Of a stretch of 64,000 bases of DNA, positions 35,906 to 47,094 are shown one piece after another. A model generated the notes under the pieces. The model was not told where the DNA came from and made no database searches. It worked only from the letters and a program-made list of their open reading frames with translations. Made by a program: the position numbers and the translations under genes. Origin of the DNA: Diphasiastrum complanatum (Eukaryota > Streptophyta > Lycopodiopsida > Lycopodiales > Lycopodiaceae); assembly GCA_029204225.1 (NCBI GenBank), contig CM055098.1:54095942-54159941 (forward strand), written 5' to 3'. Each line of letters opens with the position of its first letter. Positions within the stretch are counted from its first letter, which is position 1.

Positions 35906-36540
35906 ACTGTTAGCACGTTAAGTCAATTCATTTCCCATCTTAGAATCTCTCATTGGAAAGCATTAAAGAGAGTGATGAGATATATTCAAGAAAGTTTAGA
36001 TCACATTCTATGTTATGATGGAAATGATATCGACCCACTCGTCCTACAAGGCTACTCCGACTCAGATTGGGGAGGAACTGTCTCCACCAGAAAATCTACC
36101 TCCGGTTCTGTTTGTATATGGCAAGGGGACCGATTTCATGGAACTCAATCCAGCAAAAATTAGTCATGCTTTTTTCGACAAAGGCAGAGTACATCGCAAC
36201 ATGTCAAGCTTCAAAAGAAACTATATGGATCAGGTTGTTACTTTACGACCGACATCACACTCAATTCAATGCTACCACCATTTGTGACAACTTGAGTTGT
36301 ATTTCATTGTCGCTGAATCCCAAATTTCATGGCAAGTCTAAGCACATAGAAATCCAGTATCATTTCATTCAAGAGAAAATTTTCTCAGGGCAAGTGATCC
36401 GTCAATACTGCTCCACAACAGAAATGGTTGCAGACATTTTCACCAAAGTGCTTCCCAGGATCAAGCATCAGAAATGTTTTAGCATGTTGAACCTGACGAA
36501 GATACCAAGGCACTGTTGGAAATTAATCAACACATAGAGT
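35906..36540 (+). mobile_element. Copia RNase H fragment (fossil)
   Basis: It begins near SQFISHLRISHWKALKRVMRYI and runs through GYSDSDWGG, RKSTSG and KAEYIA to SKHIEIQYHF and ADIFTKVLP, the Copia RNase H order. No LTR is attached on its left side; it abuts gene Y1. A few breaks. Confidence 0.9.
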
Positions 36541-36890
36541 CATGAAATCTTGATCAATCTATGATCTATCCTCAATATAATGACTTTGCCACTTCCTAAG
36601 ATTGAAACACACTTAAATGATGTACAACAACCTCACTATCTAGAGATCCAATTAAAATTAGGATTTTGACAAAATCACAAAAAAATTGAATATTTCAATA
36701 TCTACATGCAAATGCTAAAATTTTGATATGCAATCTATTAGCCATTACTTAGGTTGATCTAATGATCCAAAAATCGGCCAAATACAATATGTGAATTTAA
36801 AAATTGAAATTGATCAAGTTTATAAACCTCTGTAGGGTTTTGATCTACAAAAGATCCAATCTACAAATGCAAGAAACTCGATTTTGGTGT
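36525..36890 (-). mobile_element. Copia leader fragment, inverted relative to fragment A (fossil)
   Basis: The reverse complement aligns over about 365 bp with 11621-11985 (for example TGATTTTGTCAAAA(T/C)CCTAATTTTA and GTGTTTCAATCTTAGGAAG). It is untranslated leader only, with no gag, and overlaps the end of the preceding RNase H fragment by a few bases. Confidence 0.85.
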
Positions 36891-36939
36891 AGAATCCAAT
36901 CGAGCAAAAGGATGAGTAGGAGTAAGATTAAACTCCAAG

Positions 36940-39720
36940 AAAGGAAAGCTGGCTTGTCGAGAAAAGCTGATTTATCGAGGAAGACCGCCTCGTCCGACTT
37001 GTCGACTTAACCGACTATCGTCAAACCATCAAGACTAGTCGACTTCATCGACTATCAACAACAACACGCTCGACTCCAAATAGTCGAAGCCTTCTCACGC
37101 CCATTTCATGTACTGTGCAACTACTTTGGCAATGACAGTAGCAGTCACAATCTACTCTAGATGGCACAACAGCCTGTACAATTGTAAATTATATATAGAG
37201 ATAATAATTGTAATCTAGATATATGTTATGAGAGACATATATAGTAGATGCTTTCACACCTCGATTATTTCTTTTAGATTGATTGTCAGTAATAAGCTCA
37301 TAGCTTTTACAGAGCGGAGTTAGTTTCTTGAGCACCCCGTTTTGCCTACAATTGTCTTGTGCTCACAGCATCAATATGACTCGTAATTTCATACATATCA
37401 ATCTGAATTGACCATTGGTTGTTGTGTTCAGATCTTTGTCAATGTTGCATACTTTTGCTATTTGATTTTTAGTTTGGCTCTCTTACTGCTTTTTCTGACT
37501 GTTTGCTCTTCCGCTTCCACAGCACCATTAAATTCTATTGGTTTGCCTACGTGATCAATTGCGATCTACACAATACATGCACCGAGGAGATTATTTCTCC
37601 TCATCTCCTGACATGGTATCAGAGTTTATCTAATTCCTTTATCTGATACCCACATTGTATCAGAAGCGATTTTATATCAGAGCTATCTTTATAGCCTAAT
37701 AAGCTTCCCATAGAATCTAGTTCTATCACCCAATAAAATAATTGTCTATTTGTTCTATAAATAAGCACTAGATTTTCTTTCTTAAGTCACTGATAATAAT
37801 CACTATCACTTGGAATAACTTTCACATGGATTCCCAAAGCAAAGCCAATTCCATCGTAGACAAGCTTGATGGATCCAACTAATGTCATTTGAAGAAATTT
37901 AAGATGAAAACTGTGCTAATGGCTAAGGAATTGTATGATGTTGTCACAGGTGCAGAGGCAAGACCAAACAATAATCAAGAGCTTGGTTTTAGAGGATCAA
38001 CACATTCCTCATCCAACATGGTTTTCAACCAAGCAGTGCCAATTCTAATGTTTATTTCAAGTCAGTGTAGCATTCTTTCATTATCATCACCTTGTACATC
38101 AATGACACATTGCATTTCAGCAATAGTATCGATCAGATGAAGGATGTCAAACAAATGTTGTCTTCAAATTTGACATGACCAATTTGGGTAGAACTCACTA
38201 TTGTCTAGGAATTCAAATTCACCGAGACAAAGTGAGACGATTGATTTACATCCCTCAGGAAAGGTATCTTCATAATACCCTTATCAGATATAATTTGATC
38301 AATTGTAAAGAAGCTCACTCACTGATGGATCTAGGCCTGCGATTGACGAAGGACCAATGTGCTCAGACCAAGCAAAAAAAGGAAGTGATGAGAGAGTATC
38401 CATATCAATCGATACTTGGACCTCTCATGTATGCAATGGTTTGTACAAGACCTAATATTGCTTTTGTAGTTAGAGCTTTAAGCCAATTCATGACCAATCT
38501 TGGCAGGAAGGCTCTCATAAGAGTCATGAGATACATTCGAGCTACAACAGACCTATGCATATGCTATGGGAAAGTCAACAACAACAATCTCCATCGGCTT
38601 AGGGGATATTCAGATGTGAGTTGGGGAGGAGATGTAGATACGCGTAAATCCACATTTGGATTTACAACAGTGGCCCTATCTGTTGGAATAGTCGTAAGCA
38701 AACCTCTATTGCTCTTTCCTCCACGAAAGCAGAGTACATTATTGTTTCTAAAGCCATTAAAAAGCAATTTGGTTGAGAGATTTAGTGCCCTCGCTATCTC
38801 TCTCTCCCTGACGAATCTATATTAAAATAGTATATAAATACAGGTAAATGATGCGCTCCTCGGATGAACCTCAACACTGTCCCGACATTAGTTTGAATAA
38901 GTACACTCCTACAATTATGTTTTGTGATAATCAGAGTGCTATTACCTTATCAGCCAACTATAGATTTCACTCTAGGAGTAAGCACATTGAGATTCGATAT
39001 AATTATGTCAGAAATAAGGTTCTCGACAAAGAGATAAGCTTAACATATTGTTGAATGCAAGACGTGATTGCAAATGTGTTTACCAAGGCATTGAGCATTG
39101 ATGCACACAACAAATTATATGCATCACTTAGTCTGAAGATCAAGGCACTCACAAATTCAGATTGGGGGGGGGGGGGGGGGGGGGGGGGTGTTGGATCTAT
39201 TCTTCTACTCTCTTGATTCTCATGTTAATTTAGTTTCATTCATATTGCTGCAGTTTTACACGCATTGTCACACAGTCTGTAGAAATATTCTATTATTGAA
39301 GATAGACATCAGAATGGCCGTCCGACTTGTCGAGGAAGGCCAACTTGTCGAGGAAGTTCGACTTGTCGAGGAAGGCCAACTTGTTGAGGAAGGATGACTC
39401 ATCTGAGTTGAAGACTTAACCGACTATGATCGTCGAACCATCAAGATTACTCAACTTCATTGACTATCAACAATGACACACTTGACCGGGAATAGTCGAA
39501 GCCATCCACTTCTTGTACTATGCGACTAATTTGACAATGACAACAACAACCACGATCTACTCCAGACGATACAACAGCTCTATTCCCTTCTTGTACATGC
39601 ATCTGCACAATTGTAAATTATATATAGAGATAACAATTGTATTCTAGATATATGTTATGAGAGATAGACATAGCACATGCTTTCATGCATCTATTTTTTC
39701 TTTCATACTGATTGTCAGTT
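36940..39720 (+). mobile_element. Copia D with two LTRs, internally deleted (fossil)
   Basis: The 5' LTR remnant (about 36940-37613, its start missing) is followed by a primer-binding site TGGTATCAGAG (37614-37624, initiator tRNA-Met type). The start of gag (37826-38000) comes next, then a jump to the end of reverse transcriptase (TNLGRTHYCLGIQIHRDK, SILGPLMYAMVCTRPNI) and RNase H (SKHIEIRY). A poly-G polypurine tract (39164-39188) and the 3' LTR (39189-about 39720, end missing) follow. Integrase and most of RT are absent. The two LTRs are clearly diverged, so the insertion is old. Confidence 0.9.
39322..39393. repeat. 18-bp x 4 tandem repeat in the 3' LTR
   Basis: Four units of (C/T)C(G/A)ACTTGT(C/T)GAGGAAG(G/T). 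The 5' LTR has a related but shorter array with GACTTGTCGA-type units near 36945-37010. Confidence 0.9.
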
Positions 39721-40099
39721 GTGAAAATTGTCAACATTTCCTAGCTAGTTTGAGGCCTAAATTGGCAAATTTTGTACATAGTTTTGGATCTAACCTTTCA
39801 CACATGTGAAAGAGGCCTATATACTTTTATTTTAGTATATATTTCATGTTGAAGAAGTCTCAAACTTCAGGACCTTTGAAATGACACCAAAATCATGTTA
39901 TTTGGACATATAGGCCAAAATTGGCTATTTTAGGCTACTGGTGCCCTAAAATTGGGTCCTAAGTTCTAGAGAGAGGAGAGAGAGTCATCTCTCTCACCTA
40001 TATTAGGCCGAAATTCGTGGAGAACAGGTTGGAGAAACTTATTGTATTGTTGAGAGAGATCAATAGATCATTGTTGGAAGTATTTCTAGTGTGTGTGGT

Positions 40100-43000
40100 G
40101 GCTAGATCTACTTACAGGTGTAGTATAGAGATGTAGAGATTCGTCCACTTTTTAAATTTCTACCAAGGTTCAAATAGAAATGCGAAACTAAGAGGTAATG
40201 ACGGAAGCACTAAGGCTTACCCAACTAGTGCTCAAAACGGAAATGAAACTATCTAAGGTGACAAAATACAAATCTTTGCTAAGGCTTACCCAACTAGCAA
40301 GGTGTTTAATCTAAATTATACTTAACACCCAAAGGGTAAATAAAGTAATATTGCGGCTAATATTAAGCAAATAAGGTATAAAGAACATGCCACAATAAAC
40401 CGATGAAAAGGAGGCGAGAGGAGGCCCGAGCACCTTCCCTCAAGCTATGCACCTTTGCAAAGGGAACACAAATGACATAGAATGATAATTCTCCAAAATA
40501 GAGAGCAAGATAGCTTAATCTCAAAAGTGCTGGTTACAATGCAAATACCTCTCCTTTTATGGCAAGGAGGGTCTTCCATAAGTGTCTACTAACTTATGGG
40601 ACTAATCTGTTTCTAGCTTTTCAAAAACTTCTAACTTAGGACTTAGAACTTCAAATTTCTTAACTTAGGAAAACTTAAGATAAAATATTTCTAATATTAA
40701 GTTTCCTAAGTCTAAGTTCTAAATCTAAGGTTAAGTTATTTTATTATTATTTAAGCTTCTACTCATGGACTTGCAAAACACATGCCATGGCTTGAAGTTT
40801 ATTGACAGATACTCATACGTGGTCTTACAAAACACATGCCACAAAGTTTTATTATTATTTTTTTATTTTCTATGTGTTAGCACAGTTGCTAACATTATCC
40901 CCCTCCTTATTGGATTGGTGGTCCCACACCAATCGACGCCTTTTCGTCCTAGATCTTTTGTGTTTCTTGGAGGTGAGACTGTTGCTGTCGGGAGTGGTAA
41001 ATTGTCGTGCCGATGCCCTCCATCATTTGCCACCATAATTTGTTTAGGAAGGGCATGGGTTTGTAGTAATGGAGCATACCTTGGAGAAAGTTATGGGTTT
41101 TCCATAGCTCCACCATATCAATGTGCAGGGCGGAAGTGAGTGCAGCGCGATAATAGAGCCTTGCAACGTTGATATGGTCGTCTTGCATCCGCAAGGGTTT
41201 ATTGATGTCAAGGGCGATTGGGGGTAACCCTCGATCCCAAAAATCTCTGAGTTCTACCAGAAATGCCACCAGGCCGCAATTATCCGCAAAGTATTTGACA
41301 TCGCGATCAGGATTGCCATGGTGCTTTTGGTAGAATACTCGGCAGTTGGTGACCATGTCTTCGGCTAAGTTGCCGGTATCCACGCCTGTGAGCTTAGGCC
41401 AAAAGATTCTGTTCTTGACCTTGGTGGCAGGAAACGGTTCTCGCCTCGCTACTGGATAGTAGTAAGGATTGGTGCGCATGTAGGAGGGAGCTTCGAGATA
41501 CCGTCCCATTGAGGTCTTACTTTGCAGGAAGAGCTGATGACGCCAGAGAGGTTGTGGATCCAGGAGTTTGACTGCTGCTTTATGTGTCTGACACTGGTCC
41601 AAATCTGGCAGTATGTAGCCACCTCGCTCTTTCGTTGTTGGATACTTCTTTGCAAACTCCTGAGAGGGGCGCAACTCCTTGCTTGGTTCTGTGGGCGTGA
41701 TTTTGTGCCGGATGGTTGGGGCTTCCGAGACAATCTCGTGTTCGGTTTGTGAATCGGGATCAGGAGATAGAGGAGACGAGGGGTTAGCTTCTGCAATTCT
41801 TTGTGACTCAGGAGAAAATTGTTGTAGAATGAAGGTTGGGTTAGTGGTGTCGAGGGGGTTAGAAGCGGTGGAAGGGAAAAGAAAATGTTGGGAGCTGGTA
41901 CCCCCAGAGCCCGATAGATTGGTTGGTGTTTGAGCTCCTTGCCCTAGGGGTTGGCCTTGAAATGTGGAGCCTTGAGTGGCAGGAGGAGGCTGTTGAAATC
42001 CTGCTCCATCTCCACCATCTGTTCCATCAAAGTGGTGTCCCGAATCATGGAATTGGGTGTGCTCTGCATGAACCGAGGGTGTCGACTGGGCAACAATCTT
42101 TAAACGTTCTTCCAGGGTGGCTATGTGCTGGTTTAGGGCCTCGACGAAAGCAATGTATGATTGTTGTAATTTTGAGTGTTGCTCCGTCGTGGCTTTCAGC
42201 TTTTGGGCCAGCGTTTGATAGGCCACCACTGGAATGGCAGTTCCCTCAGGAATAGCTAGTGGTGGGAAGTCGTTGAAGTCCACCATTTCCAACCGTTCCT
42301 TCATAGCGGAATGTGCTGCTCAGTGAATCTGCTACAGCCTCATCCTTCTCGGCTTTGAGGGTTGCTGCATGTTGGATACCTTCAGTTGGAGCTGGTTCTG
42401 GAGATGGAGTAGCATCTGCTACTGTTGTTGATTGTAATTCGTGAGGTTCTGGATCTGCAGCTGTTGTTGTTTGTTTTCCTCCTCCAACCTTGCTTTTTCT
42501 TTCTGAAGGTCCACCATAGCACCATCGTCAAATTGCCGCATAGTATACTGTCCCCCTAGGGTGCCGAATAGATTGTATTGGAGCTCATTTACCAACCATA
42601 CCGCTTTTTGGGCTGTAAGGGGTAGCTGCTCCCAAGGACCAATGTCAAGGAGGGTGCATGTGTAGTTCGGATACGGCATGGGGTTAAATGGTAGAAAATC
42701 AGGAACAGGACTAGACGGAGGTGTATGAAAGACAAGTGGAGGTGATTGTGGATTGAGGGGTGGGGAGGTACTATGTGGCGAAGAGTGTGGGATTGGGTTA
42801 GTGTTGACAGTGGTTGATGGTAATGCAGTTAGTAATTGTAATGCACAATCATCTACGTTGACTGTGGAGTCAAGTAGAGTGGGGATTTGTACAGGGGAGG
42901 GCTTTTGTGGAAGTGTGGAAGGGAAGCCCGTGTTGAGAGTTACTGAGGGTGTGGAGGTGGCAGTAAGCGGTGGGGGTGGTGGTGGGAGTGTGAGAGCAAG

Positions 43001-43965
43001 TGATGGCGAGGAGATTGCCTGTGTGGACGGAATCACGCCCATAGGATCAGAGCTGGAAGTGCATGCCGTTCCGGAGCTGCTTGTGTTGCTGCTCCCGCTT
43101 GTCGGCATTGTTGGGCCTGGTGAAGTAAGGCCACCTGCTGCTCTAGGACTTCTTTTGGGACCTGAGATGGTTTAAGGCTCCCTCCGGATTCAGCATATTC
43201 TACCCCGATGTCGCTGGATAGAATGTCATGCGGGACATCTGCATCTGTGTTGACCACCTTCCCTTTCTGCTTCTTAGTAGGTGGGGCTGGTGAGACTGGT
43301 TGTGCTGTCGGTTGGGGGGTGGCTCACTTTTTTGTGCTTGGATAAATAACATCCAGCTCCTTGATGACGGCAACCACCTTAGACCCCAATTGCTTGGTGA
43401 CCAACATGTGGAGGACATATCCACATTTGGTAGTTGATTTGCGGGCTTTTAGAGCTCCGCACAGCTTCTCCGCTACCTTCTCAGCCCACTTATAATTTTG
43501 AGTGGGGTCGTCCATGGTGAGGGTCAGAGAGAAGAGATCGCTCGGTGGGATGCGATCATGTCTTGGTGGTATGTACTGCGACCATGGTGATGAGAATCTC
43601 TAAGGCGGCCCGTAGATGGGGATCCGTGATGAGGCGGATAGCGATCCCGTCGTTGGTTTGGGCAATGGTTTTGCCGTCGTATGTCAGAAACTTGGTAAAG
43701 TACTTGGCATCATAGCTGGTGACCTTTCCATGGATTGTCTCTCCGAGATTAGGAAAGCTGACGCTCTGAAGATCCCCAGGAGAGACGTTGATAATAGTAT
43801 GCCACTCTTGGATGTATCCGGAAAGTTTAGAACTCATCCGAATAGGTCGAGTAGGTTGCTCGGATGAGGCTCTCGCTCTAAAGTACATCAAAGTGATAGA
43901 GAGAGATAGAGTCATTCTATTGTCAAAAAATAGCCAAGATTGGCAAGATTTGGCGCCAGAGTAGT
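40100..43965 (-). mobile_element. Pol-less LTR retroelement with large Gag-like region (fossil)
   Basis: On the minus strand a primer-binding-site-like TGGCGCCAAATCTTGCC begins at 43958. Next come several consecutive open frames (43915 down to 40949), the longest of 451 residues (42304-40949). A polypurine tract AAGGAGGGGGAT (about 40908-40896) and a TGTTAGCAACTG LTR start at 40894 follow. The longest frame has a coiled-coil-like N-terminal part (AQKLKATTEQHSKLQQ), a Gln/Pro/Ser-rich middle and a conserved-looking C-terminal part (ATKVKNRIFWPKL, YFADNCGLVAFLVELRDFW). A Pro-rich frame (43108-42419) precedes it. No protease, RT or integrase was seen, as in non-autonomous TR-GAG-type elements. 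A few breaks; 5' LTR not identified. Confidence 0.6.
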
Positions 43966-44006
43966 TTTCATTTCATCTTATCTCATTCCAACTTTGAGAG
44001 GGAGTG

Positions 44007-44160
44007 TTAGAACTGTGATTACAAGTCCATTTGTTGGATTAGAAATCATGTGAGAATTACATGGTTGGTAATAGTAGTCTTCTAGGGGCTGAATCAAAGC
44101 TCCATAGATATGATTTCTCAAGCTGGAGATTGTAAGAGTGATTGAGTTGACGGTCCAACA
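44007..44160 (+). mobile_element. Possible LTR start of a plus-strand element (fossil)
   Basis: A polypurine-like TTTGAGAGGGAG (about 43995-44006) is directly followed by TGTTAGAACTGTG, as at a 3' LTR junction, in orientation opposite to the 40-44 kb element. The first bases resemble the LTR start at 40894 (minus). The extent is uncertain. Confidence 0.35.
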
Positions 44161-44211
44161 TCATAGGACAATTTTAAAACATCATCAATGAAACAATGTT
44201 TTTCTTTAATG

Positions 44212-44297
44212 CATTTTGGTTTCCAAGGGGAGGCTCGAACCTAGGACCAATTAAACTTTGGATGCCAAGCTAACCAGCTGAGCCAACCTCGTTGGGT
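44212..44297 (-). mobile_element. 86-bp tRNA-like retroposon (SINE-like), copy 2, with 13-bp TSD
   Basis: Same unit as 9427-9511 (about 10 differences). The A-box-like segment is TTGGCTCAGCTGGTTAG, the B-box is GGTTCGAGCC, and it ends GGAAACCAAAATG. It is flanked by TTTTTCTTTAATG at 44199-44211 and 44298-44310. Confidence 0.88.
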
Positions 44298-44324
44298 TTT
44301 TTCTTTAATGAAATGTTATAATGC

Positions 44325-44508
44325 TTATAAAAACTACTTTTTAAACTTATTCTTTTGAAGTGTGCCCTTGTCATTGTGAAGTGCATTAATTTGTGGAAAA
44401 TAATGGTTAAGGCTTGAGCTCATAAAAGTGTTGAAGGCTCTCATAAAATGGCTCATGAATTATTATGAGTCATAAATATGCCAAAAAAAAAAATAGTGGT
44501 TTTCTACT

Positions 44509-44572
<64 letters not shown>

Positions 44573-44824
44573 TCATCTATTTTGCATTATCATTAAGAAG
44601 TCAATGTAGGTGCAAGACACCATCCAAGGTTGATTAGCATTATAAAAACTACTTTTTGAACTTACTCTTTTGAAGTGTGCCATTGTAATTGTGAAGTGCA
44701 TTAATTTGTGGAAAATAATGGTTAAGGCTTGAGCTCATAAAAGTGTTGAAGGCTCTCATAAGATGGCTCATAAATTATTATGAGTCATAAATATGCCAAA
44801 AAAAAAAATAGTGGTTTTCTACTT

Positions 44825-44889
<65 letters not shown>

Positions 44890-44940
44890 ATCTTATTTTG
44901 CATTATCATTAAGAAGTCAATGTAGGTGCAGACACCATGG
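44325..44940. repeat. 315-bp tandem duplication carrying (GA)n
   Basis: Copies start at 44325 and 44640 (TTATAAAAACTACTTTTT) and run through AAATAATGGTTAAGGCTTGAG, an A11 run and (GA)n (44511-44570 and about 44826-44886) to GAAGTCAATGTAGGTGCA. They differ at only a few positions, so the duplication is fairly recent. A short third remnant (ATCATTAACAAATCAATG) follows near 44950. Confidence 0.93.
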
Positions 44941-44944
44941 TTGA

Positions 44945-46072
44945 TGGTATCATTAACAAATCAATGTGGGTGCACACACCATCCAAGTGTGCACCCCAAA
45001 TCAAGGGTGCACACCCCCTTATATAGTAAGTCCATGTTCTTAGTACTCCCCTCAAATAATAAGAAATGAGATGTTGAAGATTATTCACGTGTACACAGAT
45101 AAGGCATGAATTTGATACATACCAGAGACTATATACTTAAAGCAGACTATCTCTTTATTTGGTACTGCAGAGTATATCCTCTTTACGGCTACGAATATTA
45201 AGATGGAAAACTGGTTCATTTCACAATAGGAAGTACGGTCCCTCTGATTTTGGAGAATCATTTCTGGTGTTTAATTTACTCAGAATAGTGTATGACAAAT
45301 AGCATTGACACAGGCATGAAACTTGGACCCTGTTCGTATTAACCAGCTGTTGCTTGAGCATCAATTTGAAGCTCTCCAATAATTCTCGTGTGAAATGCAC
45401 AAGCGATTATTAGCTGATCAATAGCAAGTATATGATCAGTACTTTCTACATTGGTGTTGCCAAAAACAATTTGAATTGCTTACGTTATAACTAACCTGAA
45501 AAATAAATTGGAGCTTGGTAGGATGGATTTAGCTCAAAAGAACGTGGGCCGTGAATGATACTCAGGTGAAAATCACGTTTCAATATGTGTGACTAAACAT
45601 ATTTGGTTGCTGCTACCATCAACTCCTACCACAGCGGAATAGCACAGAATTTTCTCTGATAAATCAAAATGTTGAAAAAGTCGAAATTATTGATCTTTCA
45701 TAACAGATTGAGAGAGAATTTAGGCCAAGTCTTAGATATGCATTTTTGTTTTTGTCTCAAACATGCAATTGAAATTCAAAGGTAACATTTTTCTGGTCAT
45801 GAATTGGTTGCGTATTTCCGTTAATCGAGCCTCTTCACAATGGGGGATCCAGTGTTAAAGCGCTGCTAAACGATCCTGAACTGATACTGGTTCCTCCTCC
45901 AAGTGCGATTACGAATCACGATCATATCGAGTTAGACTTGTAACATAGAGAAAATATTATCTTCGATATGCTTTACAAAAAAATAGCTATTAGCAGCATC
46001 ATGCATAAGAAACGAGATCATATAAAAGGTGAAAGATCTTGATCCTACAGAGGCTTTTGGCATACTTTCAGC
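44945..46072. other. No supported gene; includes probable 3' UTR of the SOFL gene
   Basis: AT-rich sequence. The part just below 46072 lies downstream of the SOFL stop codon on the minus strand. No element was recognised. Confidence 0.45.
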
Positions 46073-46612
46073 TTATCCAGCATACTTGGGAAGTCTCACG
46101 TAGCTTGTCGCTGGTGAGATATGCTTCTTTCTTCTTTTTACTCCCTTAAATTGTATCCTTGGTGGAACAGCCGACAGCGACTCCCGGCCGCTTCGAGTGG
46201 ATTTGCATGCATCATCGCAAGAAACAGACCAAACCTCTTCAGCTTCTAGATTATTTCTATCAACCTTACGCTTCTGAGGTTGCTCCTCCGAATCCTGAAA
46301 AGTGACGGGATGCTCAGGACCGGAAGACGCATCTGAAGCCATTGAAGAATCTGCCACTATCAATCCTTCCCCATGGCTCTGTTCGTGAGATGTGTCCCCA
46401 GAAATTTTGGAATTCTTGCATTGAAATCCAAATTCCGTCTTCAGGAAGCTTTCCGTTGCAGTTTGCTCAAAATATTTTGTCCAACCTGACTCAGAGGATG
46501 TACAATCATCCTTATTCTCCGAACAGCTACGACTTCTGGCACAAGAGCTTTCAACCTGGGAGCTAATATCATCAGTGACGTAGGTTGATCCAACACTATC
46601 TAAGCAATTCAT
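46073..46612 (-). CDS. SOFL: SOB FIVE-LIKE (SOFL) protein, 179 aa
   Basis: A single-exon frame of 179 codons with both hallmarks of the plant SOFL family: SOFL-A at residues about 38-49 (TSSESGWTKYFE, compare SGCESGWTxYL) and SOFL-B at about 89-99 (SSMASDASSGP, compare SMVSDASSGP). Family members (SOB5, SOFL1/2 of Arabidopsis) are small nuclear/cytoplasmic proteins that raise cytokinin levels or responses and affect leaf senescence. The region between motifs is Ser-rich. The C-terminal third carries basic clusters (QKRKVDR, KGVKRRKKH) that could serve nuclear import. The start at 46612 is chosen because a TATA box lies about 76 bp upstream and there is no earlier in-frame ATG after the upstream stop. 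The frame is intact. Cys content in the N-terminus is unusual. The 175-bp repeat array lies 0.5-1.2 kb upstream. Confidence 0.75.
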   Translation of the reverse strand: MNCLDSVGSTYVTDDISSQVESSCARSRSCSENKDDCTSSESGWTKYFEQTATESFLKTEFGFQCKNSKISGDTSHEQSHGEGLIVADSSMASDASSGPEHPVTFQDSEEQPQKRKVDRNNLEAEEVWSVSCDDACKSTRSGRESLSAVPPRIQFKGVKRRKKHISPATSYVRLPKYAG

Positions 46613-46687
46613 ATCACATACAGGAAAATTTTCTTTGTGTAAGTGGAGACCTGAAGTATGAGCAATGAGGCTGTCTTTGGAGATTAG

Positions 46688-46696
46688 ATTTTATAG
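46688..46696 (-). promoter_or_regulatory. TATA box of the SOFL gene
   Basis: CTATAAAAT on the minus strand, 76-84 bp upstream of the ATG at 46612. It would give a 5' UTR of roughly 45-50 nt. Confidence 0.6.
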
Positions 46697-47094
46697 CATG
46701 GGTACTACTGAATCGAATTCAGAAAACCTCCAGACAGACATGCCAAGTAGTAAACAAATTGAATTAATAAATGGATGTGCAGCATACGCAAACACCGTGA
46801 TTGGCCATACCGTTTGGACTTTCTAAGAGTTTCTTCAGATGGAAATAGTGCAAAATCTCAAAACAAGCTGCACTCTACCCTCAATTGCTCCAATAAAGAC
46901 TGGCTCGGCTTTCATCCCTCGGAAACTGTTTATATTCGAGAAGTAATCTCTGATGATAACTTTTATAGGAGTCTCGACATAGTTCAGCGACATGGTACTG
47001 CTGGTTGTCAGATTCCTATTGACCTTGATTTCGGCGAAATAAAGAATACGAAAGTTTTGATTTTGTGAGCAACTGATCGAGTACCTGTAAGTGG

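Noticed and set aside
40765-43867. Plus-strand frames of 80-140 residues between 40.7 and 43.9 kb
   Set aside because: They are antisense shadows of the longer minus-strand Gag-like frames.
46775-47068. 97-residue plus-strand frame with KHRDWPYR, faintly like an RWP-RK motif
   Set aside because: It lies in the upstream region of the SOFL gene on the other strand. The resemblance is too short and lacks the rest of the RWP-RK domain.
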